The notes under the pieces: model-generated
What the model was told of the DNA's origin: nothing
What the model saw: the letters and a program-made list of their open reading frames with translations, nothing else
The model's database searches: none
Shown: positions 25,426 to 32,184 of the stretch, in pieces
Layout of the letters: every line of letters begins with the position of its first letter
Numbering within the stretch: position 1 is the first letter of the stretch
Program-made: the position numbers and the translations under genes
NCBI RefSeq assembly: GCF_002904295.1
Contig: NZ_PPHG01000020.1
Span: 1-32,184, forward strand
DNA length: 32,184 nt
Source of the DNA: Amycolatopsis sp. CA-128772
GTDB lineage: Bacteria > Actinomycetota > Actinomycetes > Mycobacteriales > Pseudonocardiaceae
Direction of reading: 5' to 3'

Positions 25426-26856
25426 ATGACCGACCCCGTCGTCCCCACCACGTCCGGCGCGGTCCGCGGTCAGGTCACCCCCGCCGGCGTCGTCCGCTTC
25501 CGCGGCATCCCGTACGCCGCCGCGCCCGACGGCGAACTGCGCTTCGCCGAGCCCGTCCCGGCGCCGCCGTGGGAAGGCGTCCGCGACGCGCAGAGACCCG
25601 GGCCGACCGCCCCGCAACGCCGGCACGACGTGCCCGGGCTCGACCTGACGCCGCTGACCGGCACCGGCTGGCGGCCCGGGCCGGAGTACCTGACGGTGGA
25701 CGTCTGGACCCCGCAGCCGGGCGCCGCCTCGCTGCCGGTGCTGGTGTTCGTGCACGGCGGCGGGTTCATCGGCGGCGCCGGCTCGGCCACGGTCCACGAC
25801 GGGACGGCGTTCGCCCGCGCGGGCGCGGTGCTGGTGACCGTGCAGTACCGGCTGGGCATCGACGGGTTCCTCCCGCTCGACGGCGGCACGACCAACCTCG
25901 GCCTGCGCGACCAGCTCGCGGCCCTGCGCTGGGTCCAGGAGAACATCGCCGCGTTCGGCGGCGACCCCGCCAACGTCACCCTCTTCGGCGCGGCTTCCGG
26001 CGCCGTCAGCGTCGCCTGCCTGCTCGGATCGCCGCTCTCGCCCGGGCTCTTCCACCGCGCGATCGTCCAAAGCGGACACCCCGACATGGTGCGCGACGGC
26101 GTCCAGGCCCGGCGGCTGGCCAAGGTCGTCGCGGACGAGCTCAAAGTGGAGGCGACCGCGGAGGCGTTCCGGAAGGTCTCGACCGAGCAGCTGCTCGACG
26201 CGCAGGACGCGGTCCTGCGGCCGGGCGGCGCACCCGACCTGCGCGACGCGCTGGGCTACGACCGCGGCTACGGCCTGAGCCCGTTCCTCCCGGTGGTCGG
26301 CGACGACGTCCTGCCGCACCACCCGGGCAAGGCGATCAAGGCGGGCGCGGGCCGCGACGTCGACCTGATCGCCGGCAGCTGCAGCGAGGAAATGCGCTTC
26401 TACCTGGTCCCGACCGGCGCGCTGGAGGCGGTGACCGACGACCAGGCCGTGGCCTCGCTGGCGGTGTCGCACCCCGACCCGGCCGGCGTGCTGCACGCCT
26501 ACGGCCTGGGCTCCGGCCGCACGGCGGGCGAGGTCCTCGTCGAGGCCCTGACCGACCTGGTCTTCCGCGACGGCGTCCGCACCCTGGCCGAGAACCACAC
26601 CGGCCGGACGTTCCGCTACGAGTTCGAGTGGGGCTCCCCCCTGCTCGAAGGCCGCCTCGGCGCGTGCCACGGGCTCGAGCTGCCGTTCGTGTTCGACGCC
26701 CTGGAAGCGGTGTCGGGCCCCCGCGGCCTGCTCGGCGAGAACCCGCCGCGCGAGCTGGCCCTCGACCTGAACGGCGCCTGGCACCGTTTCGCCACGACGG
26801 GCGCGCCCGGCTGGGCGGAGTACGAGGGCGAGGAAACGATGTTCCACGCGTACTGA
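25426..26856 (+). CDS. Type-B carboxylesterase homologue with altered nucleophile elbow
   Basis: A 476-residue member of the carboxylesterase/cholinesterase family, with the usual opening (GAVRG, RFRGIPYAAAP) and oxyanion hole HGGGF (110-114). Family members carry GESAG at the nucleophile elbow; here residues 188-192 read G-A-A-S-G, encoded at 25987-26001, so the catalytic Ser position is Ala190 and Ser191 is one place later. The candidate acid Glu in CSEEM and the His in ACHGLELPFVF are kept. It is therefore either a non-catalytic binding protein or an enzyme that uses the shifted Ser. The gene is intact and its codons are normal. It lies after the hydroxylase operon, behind a terminator, and may be separately controlled. 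Confidence 0.88.
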   Translation: MTDPVVPTTSGAVRGQVTPAGVVRFRGIPYAAAPDGELRFAEPVPAPPWEGVRDAQRPGPTAPQRRHDVPGLDLTPLTGTGWRPGPEYLTVDVWTPQPGAASLPVLVFVHGGGFIGGAGSATVHDGTAFARAGAVLVTVQYRLGIDGFLPLDGGTTNLGLRDQLAALRWVQENIAAFGGDPANVTLFGAASGAVSVACLLGSPLSPGLFHRAIVQSGHPDMVRDGVQARRLAKVVADELKVEATAEAFRKVSTEQLLDAQDAVLRPGGAPDLRDALGYDRGYGLSPFLPVVGDDVLPHHPGKAIKAGAGRDVDLIAGSCSEEMRFYLVPTGALEAVTDDQAVASLAVSHPDPAGVLHAYGLGSGRTAGEVLVEALTDLVFRDGVRTLAENHTGRTFRYEFEWGSPLLEGRLGACHGLELPFVFDALEAVSGPRGLLGENPPRELALDLNGAWHRFATTGAPGWAEYEGEETMFHAY

Positions 26857-27064
26857 CGGCCGGGCCGCGACCACCCCGGCGGCTCGGCCCACCCCCTCGC
26901 CGCCACCGTCCGCACCGGACACGTCCCACCCTCCGCAAGCGATTGCCCCCACCCGTCGCCGTCCCGCACATCCCGGTTCACCTGCACCTGCACGCCCGTT
27001 CGATCACCAGGTCACGAACCGGTCGCCCCCTTTGCTCCAGCGGGCTGGCTCCGCGCCGGGACGG

Positions 27065-27094
27065 TTGACTCCGCCCCCGCCGCGCTGCCAGGCT
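27065..27094 (+). promoter_or_regulatory. Promoter candidate for sensor kinase
   Basis: TTGACT (27065-27070), an 18-base spacer and CAGGCT (27089-27094), 37 bases before the kinase ATG. The rest of the 275-base gap from 26857 shows only a weak 6-bp stem near the esterase stop. Confidence 0.4.
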
Positions 27095-27131
27095 CAGGCC
27101 GCCCGGACGGCCGGACGAATGGGGACCACCG

Positions 27132-28409
27132 ATGCCCGAGGCGGGCTCTGCCGCACCGCCGCGCGCGTTCGTCCGCACGTTGCTGCGCAGCGGGACACCC
27201 GCGGAACCCGCCGAACCCGTGCCCGACGACGGCGACCTCACCGCCGTCGGGGACGCGACGCTCGCCCGTGCCTCGCGGTACTGGGTTGCCGTGCCGCTGG
27301 CCTACCGGGCCGCGGCGTTCGTCAAGGTCTTCATCGGGTTCACCGCCGCGAACGGCGGGCTCGGGCTCGGGCCGGTGCTGGGCGCCACCGTGTTCGCCGT
27401 CGTGGTCAACACCGCCGCGGTGGTCTGGGTGCTGCGTTCGGGCGGCCTGCGGGCCCGCCTCACCGGCCGCGCCCTCGGTCTGGACCTCTCCCTCGGCGTC
27501 GCCCTCAACCTCGTGGTGGCGATGACGGCCCCGGCCGCGATCCAGCCGTTCGCCGTCGACGTGTCGTGGACCTGGCTGGTCGGCTCGGTCGCCATGTGGG
27601 CGGGCACGTCCGGGCTGCCCGCGGCGCTCTGGCTGTTCGCGGCCGCCGTCCCGCTCCGGGCCGCGCTGACCCTGGCCGGCGGCCTGCCACTGGACAACCA
27701 GCTCGCCATGACCCGCTCGATCGGCTGCCTGGTGGCGCTGGCGGTGGCGATCGTGCTCGCCGTCGCCATCCTCATCATGCTCGGCGTCGGCACGCGGTTC
27801 GCCGTCGACATCGGACTCCGGCGCGGGCGCGAGGCCGAACGCCGCCGGACCCGGCGGGTCATGCACGACAGCGTCCTGCAGACGCTCGAAGCGCTGGCCA
27901 TTTCGGCGCCGGGCGACGACGCCCACGCCGCCACGCGGCTGTCGGAGCTGCGTTCGGTCGCCAAGGCGGAGGCGGCCGAGCTGCGCCGCCACATCACCGA
28001 GCCGGTGCCGACCGGGACGACGCGGGGCTTCGCGGTCGAACTCGCCGACGTCGCCACCGAACTGGCGCGCGACGGCCTGCGCACGCAGCTGGTCGCCGCC
28101 GACTTCGCCGACGACCACCGGGTCTCGCAGGACCGGCGCACCGCGCTGTGCGAAGCGGTCCGGGAAGCGTTGCGCAACACCGTGAAGCACTCGGGGACCA
28201 AGCAGGTCGTGCTGCGCGTGGAGCAACGCGACGGCGGGATCGCGGTGGTGGCCCGTGACCAGGGGCAGGGCTTCGACGTCGGCGCCCGGCCGCCGGGTTT
28301 CGGCATCAGCCAGTCCATCGTGGCGCGCCTGGCCGAGGTCGGCGGGCACGGCACCGTCGACTCGCAGCCGGGCCGCGGCACCCGCGTCACGATGTGGGTC
28401 CCGGGCTGA
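27132..28409 (+). CDS. Membrane sensor histidine kinase, NarL/LuxR-partner type
   Basis: A 425-residue sensor kinase. About five or six membrane segments lie between residues 50 and 220. The dimerisation and phosphotransfer domain (HisKA_3) has His245 in RRVMHDSVLQTLEAL, and the ATPase domain shows an N-box (EAVREALRNTVKHSG), DQGQGF, and a Gly-rich GFGISQSI, with a final GRGTRVTMWVPG. Such kinases normally act on a LuxR-type response regulator encoded beside them; none is present on either side, so it is an orphan. The extracytoplasmic part is too small for a separate sensor domain, so it may sense within the membrane. Confidence 0.9.
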   Translation: MPEAGSAAPPRAFVRTLLRSGTPAEPAEPVPDDGDLTAVGDATLARASRYWVAVPLAYRAAAFVKVFIGFTAANGGLGLGPVLGATVFAVVVNTAAVVWVLRSGGLRARLTGRALGLDLSLGVALNLVVAMTAPAAIQPFAVDVSWTWLVGSVAMWAGTSGLPAALWLFAAAVPLRAALTLAGGLPLDNQLAMTRSIGCLVALAVAIVLAVAILIMLGVGTRFAVDIGLRRGREAERRRTRRVMHDSVLQTLEALAISAPGDDAHAATRLSELRSVAKAEAAELRRHITEPVPTGTTRGFAVELADVATELARDGLRTQLVAADFADDHRVSQDRRTALCEAVREALRNTVKHSGTKQVVLRVEQRDGGIAVVARDQGQGFDVGARPPGFGISQSIVARLAEVGGHGTVDSQPGRGTRVTMWVPG

Positions 28410-28483
28410 GCGTGGCCGGATCCCGGCGGTTCCTGGCATTCCTGCCACTCCCCGGCGCCCGTCAAGATCGGTAGCTTCGCCGC

Positions 28484-28731
28484 GTGTCGAAAATCCTGCT
28501 CTCGGTCCACGTCCTGGCGGCGATCCTCGCCGTCGGCCCGGTCGCCGTGGCGGCCGGCATGTTCCCCGCCGCCGTCCGCCGCGACGACGTCAAGGCGGCG
28601 ACCCTCCTGCACCGGGCGCCCCCCGCGGACGTCCTCGGCCGGCTGGCCATGCTGACCGGGATGTTCACCTGCTGTGGGCGGCGGTGACGGTGCTGATGAT
28701 CGTCCGCCCCGGCTCGTCGACCGGCGCCTAG
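28484..28731 (+). pseudogene. Decayed small membrane protein gene
   Basis: The frame starts at GTG 28484 with a membrane segment (ILLSVHVLAAILAVGPVAVAA) and runs to ...MLTGMFT at about 28673, then goes out of frame to a quick stop at 28687. Moving one base restores LLWAAVTVLMIVRPGSSTGA up to a TAG at 28729-28731, so one base (probably a C in CCTGCTG) is missing. The joined product would be about 82 residues with two membrane segments, shorter than the four-helix proteins that open this way, so an internal part may also be lost. TAGCTT (28472-28477) lies six bases before the GTG, as for a leaderless gene. Its stop overlaps the GNAT stop. Confidence 0.7.
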
Positions 28732-29417
28732 ACCGCCACCGCGAGCGGCACGCGCACCGCCACGAAGTCCGGCCGGTACCGCAGGGCGAACCCGAGGGAG
28801 AGGTACAGCCGGATCGCGGACGTGTTGCCCGCCGCGGCGTGCATCATCGGGATCTCGCCGCGCTCGCGGATGCCCGCGGCCACCGCGAGCACCAGCCGCG
28901 TCCCCAGGCCCTGTCCGCGGTACGCCGGGTCGGTGCAGACCGCGCTGATCTCGGTGTACCCCGGCGGGTGCAGCCGCTCGCCGGCCATCGCGACGAGCGC
29001 GCCGCCGCGCCGGATGCCGAGGTACGTGCCCAGCTCGACGGTCCGCTCCCGGAACGGCCCGGGCCGCGTCCGCTCGACGAGGTCCAGCATCTCGGGCACG
29101 TCCGCGGGGCCGAGCCGGACGGCCTCCGGGTCGGGCGCGGCCGCGACCCCCTCGTCGACCAGCTGCACGCCGGGGATCTCGTCGAGCACCTCCCAGCCGG
29201 ACGGCGGCCGCGCGGTGGCCGCGGCGATCACGACGGTCGCCCCCGGCCCGGCGAGCTCGGAAACGTCCCGCCAGTCCTGCTCGCCGGGGTCGTCGGGCAG
29301 CGCCAGGAACGGCGCGACGTCCTCCGGGTAGCGCAGCACGCGCCCGCGGCGTTCGGCGAAGTGCGCGTGCGGACCGGCCAGTGACGCCCAGGTCGGGTTG
29401 TCCAGCGGAGAAGCCAT
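28728..29417 (-). CDS. GNAT-family N-acetyltransferase
   Basis: A 229-residue protein with a C-terminal GNAT domain from about residue 95. The acetyl-CoA loop is seen in TDPAYRGQGLGTRLVLAV, and the later strand and helix contain NTSAIRLYLSLGF. The N-terminal part (1-90) is of the type found in FR47-like acyltransferases. ATG 29417 is chosen because the frame upstream runs into the next divergent gene. The acceptor substrate is unknown. It shares a TAG/CTA overlap with the stop of the decayed gene. Confidence 0.85.
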   Translation of the reverse strand: MASPLDNPTWASLAGPHAHFAERRGRVLRYPEDVAPFLALPDDPGEQDWRDVSELAGPGATVVIAAATARPPSGWEVLDEIPGVQLVDEGVAAAPDPEAVRLGPADVPEMLDLVERTRPGPFRERTVELGTYLGIRRGGALVAMAGERLHPPGYTEISAVCTDPAYRGQGLGTRLVLAVAAGIRERGEIPMMHAAAGNTSAIRLYLSLGFALRYRPDFVAVRVPLAVAV

Positions 29418-29471
29418 GGCTCCAGCATGCGGACACCGGCCGGGTGGCCGCCGCCACTCCCACATCCTGGG

Positions 29472-29477
29472 TAGGGT
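29472..29477 (+). promoter_or_regulatory. -10 element of a leaderless gene
   Basis: TAGGGT, six bases before the GTG at 29484, so transcription should begin at or next to the start codon. No clear -35 element is seen. Confidence 0.5.
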
Positions 29478-29483
29478 GCGCAC

Positions 29484-30113
29484 GTGGGTTCCCAGGTCCC
29501 GGTGTGGATTCCGATCGTCGTCGCGCTGCTCGGCCTCGCCGGGGTGATCCTGACCCAGGTCCTGTCCGGACGGCGCGAGACCCGGCGGATGGCCGAGGAC
29601 GCGGCCCGCGAGGAACGCCGGTGGCAGCGCGAACGCGAGGCCCGGACGCACGAGACCCGGGCCGACGCCTACGCCCAGCTGATGGGGGTGCTCGAAGCGT
29701 TCGACGGCGTGCTGTTCCAGGCCCGCGCGGTCGTCGAGGCGGGCGGTGACCTCGACGAACACCACCTCGCCGAATTGCGTGAGGTGCGCAGCGAGGCCCA
29801 GCACGCACTCGGGCCCGTCGTGCTGCACGCGCCGGAGGCGGTCCGGCGGCTGGTCAGCGACGCCACGCTGCCCCGGATGCGGCTGGCGGCGATGCTGCTC
29901 GATCCCGGCGGCGACAGCGCCAAGCTGCGGCCGGCCTGGGACGCCGGCCAGCGCGGCTACCGCGTCATGCGCGCCCGGATGCGGGCCGACCTCGGCTTCG
30001 ACGCGGAGCCGGTGGACGAGCTGTACGGCACTCAGCCGACCGTGGTCAGCTCTTCGTCCGAAAGCACGTCGGATCCGGCCGACACGACGAGCCTGCCGCC
30101 GCCGACCCGGTAG
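29484..30113 (+). CDS. Membrane-anchored coiled-coil protein of unknown function
   Basis: A 209-residue protein with one N-terminal membrane segment (VPVWIPIVVALLGLAGVIL, about 5-26), then a strongly charged helix rich in Arg and Glu (about 29-65) that looks like a coiled coil, then a helical domain. The last 20 residues are a low-complexity Ser/Thr/Pro tail. The GTG lies six bases after TAGGGT (29472-29477), a typical actinobacterial -10 element, so the message should be leaderless. The 3' end overlaps the convergent zinc-finger gene by 82 bases, and the odd tail is encoded wholly in that overlap. I do not recognise a family. Confidence 0.75.
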   Translation: MGSQVPVWIPIVVALLGLAGVILTQVLSGRRETRRMAEDAAREERRWQREREARTHETRADAYAQLMGVLEAFDGVLFQARAVVEAGGDLDEHHLAELREVRSEAQHALGPVVLHAPEAVRRLVSDATLPRMRLAAMLLDPGGDSAKLRPAWDAGQRGYRVMRARMRADLGFDAEPVDELYGTQPTVVSSSSESTSDPADTTSLPPPTR

Positions 30114-30646
30114 CGGTAGTCGCCGTTCACCGCGACGAACCCGTCCCCGTCGGCTTCGGCCGGCAGCACGATGTGGGTGTCGCCCGAGGCCGCCTGCCCG
30201 CGGGCCTGGCCGTCGTAGAAGATCCGGCCGTCCGGTGTCCGGCAGATGGTGATGAGCGACTTCGCGGTCTGGCCGACGAGCAGCGCCGTCCCCTGGCCGC
30301 CGGGCAGGTAGTGCGCGGCGTCACCCGGGCACGGCTTCTCCGCCGTCGTCGTCGTGGCCGGCGGGACGGCGGCGTCCGCGGTGGTGACGACGGTCTTGGT
30401 GGTCGGCAGCGCGGGCGTCGTGTACTGCGGGAACGGCTCCGACGCGGCCGGCACGGGCCGTGGGCGCCCGGCGAACAGCAGGACCCCGCCGACGGCCAGG
30501 CCGGCGACGACCATCAGGGTCAGCAGCACCCACAACGCCCGCGCGCGGGCCCGGCCGGGAGCCAGGCTCGCGCACGTCCCGCAGCGTCGGGCAGCGGCGT
30601 CGTTGTCCGCGCCGCACTGCGCACACGTCCAGGGAAAACCCGCCAT
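30032..30646 (-). CDS. Zinc-finger membrane protein of unknown function
   Basis: A 204-residue protein. Residues 6-25 fit a RanBP2-type zinc finger (W-x-C-x2-C-x3-N-x6-C-x2-C: Trp6, Cys8, Cys11, Asn15, Cys22, Cys25). A membrane segment (LWVLLTLMVVAGLAVGGVLLF) is at about 39-60, followed by a Pro/Thr-rich linker (about 62-105) and a small C-terminal domain (about 110-204) with two Cys and a beta-rich pattern. This gives a cytoplasmic finger and an outside domain. ATG 30646 is chosen because CGAAGGAGG lies just upstream; a longer start at 30676 has no site. It overlaps the convergent gene at 30032-30113. Confidence 0.75.
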   Translation of the reverse strand: MAGFPWTCAQCGADNDAAARRCGTCASLAPGRARARALWVLLTLMVVAGLAVGGVLLFAGRPRPVPAASEPFPQYTTPALPTTKTVVTTADAAVPPATTTTAEKPCPGDAAHYLPGGQGTALLVGQTAKSLITICRTPDGRIFYDGQARGQAASGDTHIVLPAEADGDGFVAVNGDYRYRVGGGRLVVSAGSDVLSDEELTTVG

Positions 30647-30727
30647 CGGGCCTCCTTCGGCCCGGCGCCACGCCACGCCGGTCCCTCCATCGTCACCGAC
30701 GAGGGCACCGGCTGCAACGGGCCGGGC

Positions 30728-31135
30728 CTAGCCCTGGACGACGTTGACCATCCACGGGATGCCGAACTTGTCGACGCAGGCACCGAATTCGTCGCCCCAC
30801 ATCTGCTTTTCGAACGGAACCGACACGGTGCCGCCGTCGCTCAGCTTGTCCCAGTAGCCGCGCAGGTCGTCGGCGTCGTCCCCGCTCAGGCTCACCGAGA
30901 TGTTCGTGCCCGGGGTGTGCTCCATCCCGGTGGGGGTGTCCGACGCCATCAGCGTGAAGCCGTTCCCGGCCTCCAGCTGGGCGTGCATGACCTTGTCCGC
31001 GTCCGCTCCTTCGGGTGACCCGAATTCCCCGAACGTGTTGAGGGTCAGCGTGCCGCCGAAGACGCTCTTGTAGAACTCCATGGCCTGCCGCGCGTCGGCG
31101 CGGAAGCTCAGGTGCGGGTTGAGGCGAGAAGCCAC
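30728..31135 (-). CDS. VOC-family (PhnB/glyoxalase-like) protein
   Basis: A 135-residue protein of the vicinal oxygen chelate superfamily, PhnB-like subgroup. Characteristic parts are NPHLSFRADARQAMEFYKSV at the start, VMHAQLEAG, and the end WGDEFGACVDKFGIPWMVN. The GTG at 31135 has AAGGAG six bases upstream. PhnB-like proteins are often of unknown activity and some take part in metal-dependent or resistance functions; nothing here points to one. The gene stands alone between two unrelated genes on the same strand. Confidence 0.9.
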   Translation of the reverse strand: MASRLNPHLSFRADARQAMEFYKSVFGGTLTLNTFGEFGSPEGADADKVMHAQLEAGNGFTLMASDTPTGMEHTPGTNISVSLSGDDADDLRGYWDKLSDGGTVSVPFEKQMWGDEFGACVDKFGIPWMVNVVQG

Positions 31136-31220
31136 GGCCAACTCCTTCGATCGGAAGTGAGCAGCATCCTCGCAGAGCCCCGGAGCTGCGCCAATCGGCG
31201 GATTTTCAACGTGGCCCCCG

Positions 31221-31787
31221 TCAGAGCACGAACCGCCGGTGCGCGACCGGTTCGAGCGGCAGCGCGCCGTGCAACGCGGCCCGGGCACGCAGCTCCAGCG
31301 CCCGGTCCAGCGGCCGGCTCCCCGGCGCCGCGGTGTGGAAGGTCCCGCGGTCGAACAGGTACACCAACGCGAGCTTCCCCTCCCGGCGTCCGTCCGGCTC
31401 GGCGAACTCGACCGTGGCGAACCGCAAGCTGCCGCCGTACCCCGCCCTGGCCAGCCGGTCCGCGACGTCCACCAGGTCCCCGGTCAGCACACGCAGGTCG
31501 CGGTTGCGGCGCCAGCACCGGACAGTCGAGCGGCCCTGCAGGTCCTGCGTAACCAGCGGGTGCACCGGCAGCCGCGCCGACGTCGCGGCGATCAGCTCCG
31601 CCCGCGTCCGGGCCAGCGCGTCCCCGTCAACCTTGAAGTCGACGGTGCCGCCACCGGTGGGCGCCAGCCCGAGCGCGGCGCGCACCCGCGGCGCGGCCGC
31701 GGCGAGGCTGTAGAGGGACTGCAGGTGCGGGCGCGAAGTCCAGCACCGGACGAGCTTGCTGTCCAGCAGGGTCACGAACGTTCCCAT
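31221..31787 (-). CDS. Protein of unknown function
   Basis: A 188-residue basic protein that I do not recognise. It has no membrane segment or signal peptide. The visible pattern is a mix of helices rich in Ala, Arg and Leu in the first half and beta-like stretches (STVRCWRRNRDLRVLTGD, SLRFATVEFAE, LALVYLFDRG) in the second. Start ATG 31787 is tentative: GGAG lies directly next to it, which is too close, and an in-frame GTG four codons later is an alternative. Third positions are almost all G or C, so the reading frame is likely real. It is in the same direction as the VOC gene but 85 bases away. Confidence 0.6.
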   Translation of the reverse strand: MGTFVTLLDSKLVRCWTSRPHLQSLYSLAAAAPRVRAALGLAPTGGGTVDFKVDGDALARTRAELIAATSARLPVHPLVTQDLQGRSTVRCWRRNRDLRVLTGDLVDVADRLARAGYGGSLRFATVEFAEPDGRREGKLALVYLFDRGTFHTAAPGSRPLDRALELRARAALHGALPLEPVAHRRFVL

Positions 31788-32184
31788 CTCCGGTCGGGAA
31801 GGGCACCGGGCCGGGCGCACTGGCAATGTCCACACTGGACGTCAGGCGCGGGGACGCGGAGCCGGAAGGGACAGCATGCGCCTGGACGGGAAGTTCCGGC
31901 CCCAAATCGCCCGACCACGCGGCGAACGGCAGCACTTCGCCGCCGAACGGTCACAATCGGTCAGGTTCCACCGATCAGCGGTGTCCCTTTCGCCTTCGAA
32001 CGGTTCCCGATCACGCGCTCCCGCGACTCCCCCACCCCAAGTCTGGCGCATGGTCGCCAGCGATGGTTCGAGGAGGGGTGGCGGCAGCGCGAGCCGAGGA
32101 GGACGTCACCAGACCTCCCCCGCCCCTCATCCCAGCTGCTCTTCAGCCGGCGCTCGGGTTTGTCAAGGCACGCTTTCCCGCCTT
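31788..32184. other. Region without a supported gene
   Basis: These 397 bases are less GC-biased at codon third positions in every frame, and the small reading frames here lack start sites and protein-like composition. Apart from the part-hairpin at the end I see nothing specific; it may hold the promoter for the minus-strand gene ending at 31221 and the upstream region of a gene outside the window. Confidence 0.6.
32165..32184. repeat. Inverted repeat cut by the window end
   Basis: AAGGC (32165-32169) and GCCTT (32180-32184) flank ten bases. The preceding TTTGTC suggests a longer stem if GACAAA follows just outside the window. It resembles short intergenic repeats of this group, but I cannot confirm that. 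Confidence 0.4.

Noticed and set aside
22774..26952. Very long open frame on the minus strand (1392 codons) opposite the hydroxylase and esterase genes
   Set aside because: Its protein is rich in Arg, Gly, Val and His without any domain; it is the antisense of real genes with C/G-ending codons.
31842..32051. Small minus-strand reading frame at the window end
   Set aside because: No start signal, no recognisable pattern and Arg-rich composition; treated as non-coding.

Overview
The window is high-GC DNA with G/C-ending codons, GTG and TTG starts, leaderless-looking genes and tightly overlapping operons. It looks like a chromosomal segment of a filamentous actinomycete, most likely a Pseudonocardiaceae member such as Amycolatopsis; that genus call is an impression from protein style. 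No rRNA, tRNA, CRISPR array, transposase or phage gene was seen.

Layout. (1) 1-8040 holds stress and redox genes: Mn catalase, glycogen debranching enzyme GlgX, an SRPBCC protein, a DUF4383 membrane protein with a small upstream gene, a stand-alone cytochrome oxidase subunit I, a general-stress type SDR and an Hsp20. Strong hairpins separate most units. (2) 8114-13847 is a signalling block: a SpoIIE-type phosphatase on the minus strand, a MarR regulator, then an overlapping five-gene stressosome operon (RsbR, RsbS, RsbT, an HATPase-SpoIIE fusion and an RsbU-like phosphatase). (3) 13877-16550 has an alpha/beta hydrolase, a zinc alcohol dehydrogenase, an unknown protein and a small lipoprotein-like gene. 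(4) 16560-19889 is a short inositol-type set: a GntR/IolR regulator divergent from a LacD/DeoC-like aldolase and a methylmalonate-semialdehyde dehydrogenase. (5) 20001-20852 has gene remains, a nitroreductase-like gene and a hexanucleotide repeat. (6) 20896-25227 is a TetR regulator divergent from a three-subunit molybdenum hydroxylase. (7) 25426 to the end carries an esterase with an altered nucleophile elbow, a sensor kinase, a decayed membrane protein gene, a GNAT, a leaderless coiled-coil protein, a zinc-finger membrane protein, a VOC protein and an unknown protein. The last ~400 bases have no gene that I can support.

How it may fit together. Five promoter-like sites match the sigma-B type consensus of Streptomyces (G-N-N-T, 14-16 bases, GGGTAC or GGGTAT). 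They lie before glgX, the small gene upstream of DUF4383, ctaD, the hydrolase and the alcohol dehydrogenase. Together with the stressosome between them, this suggests a general-stress island in which sensing module and target genes lie together while the sigma factor and its anti-sigma factor are elsewhere. Hsp20 has a separate switch: two copies of a RheA-type operator, one overlapping its promoter. The TetR and IolR units each have their own operator in a divergent promoter region.
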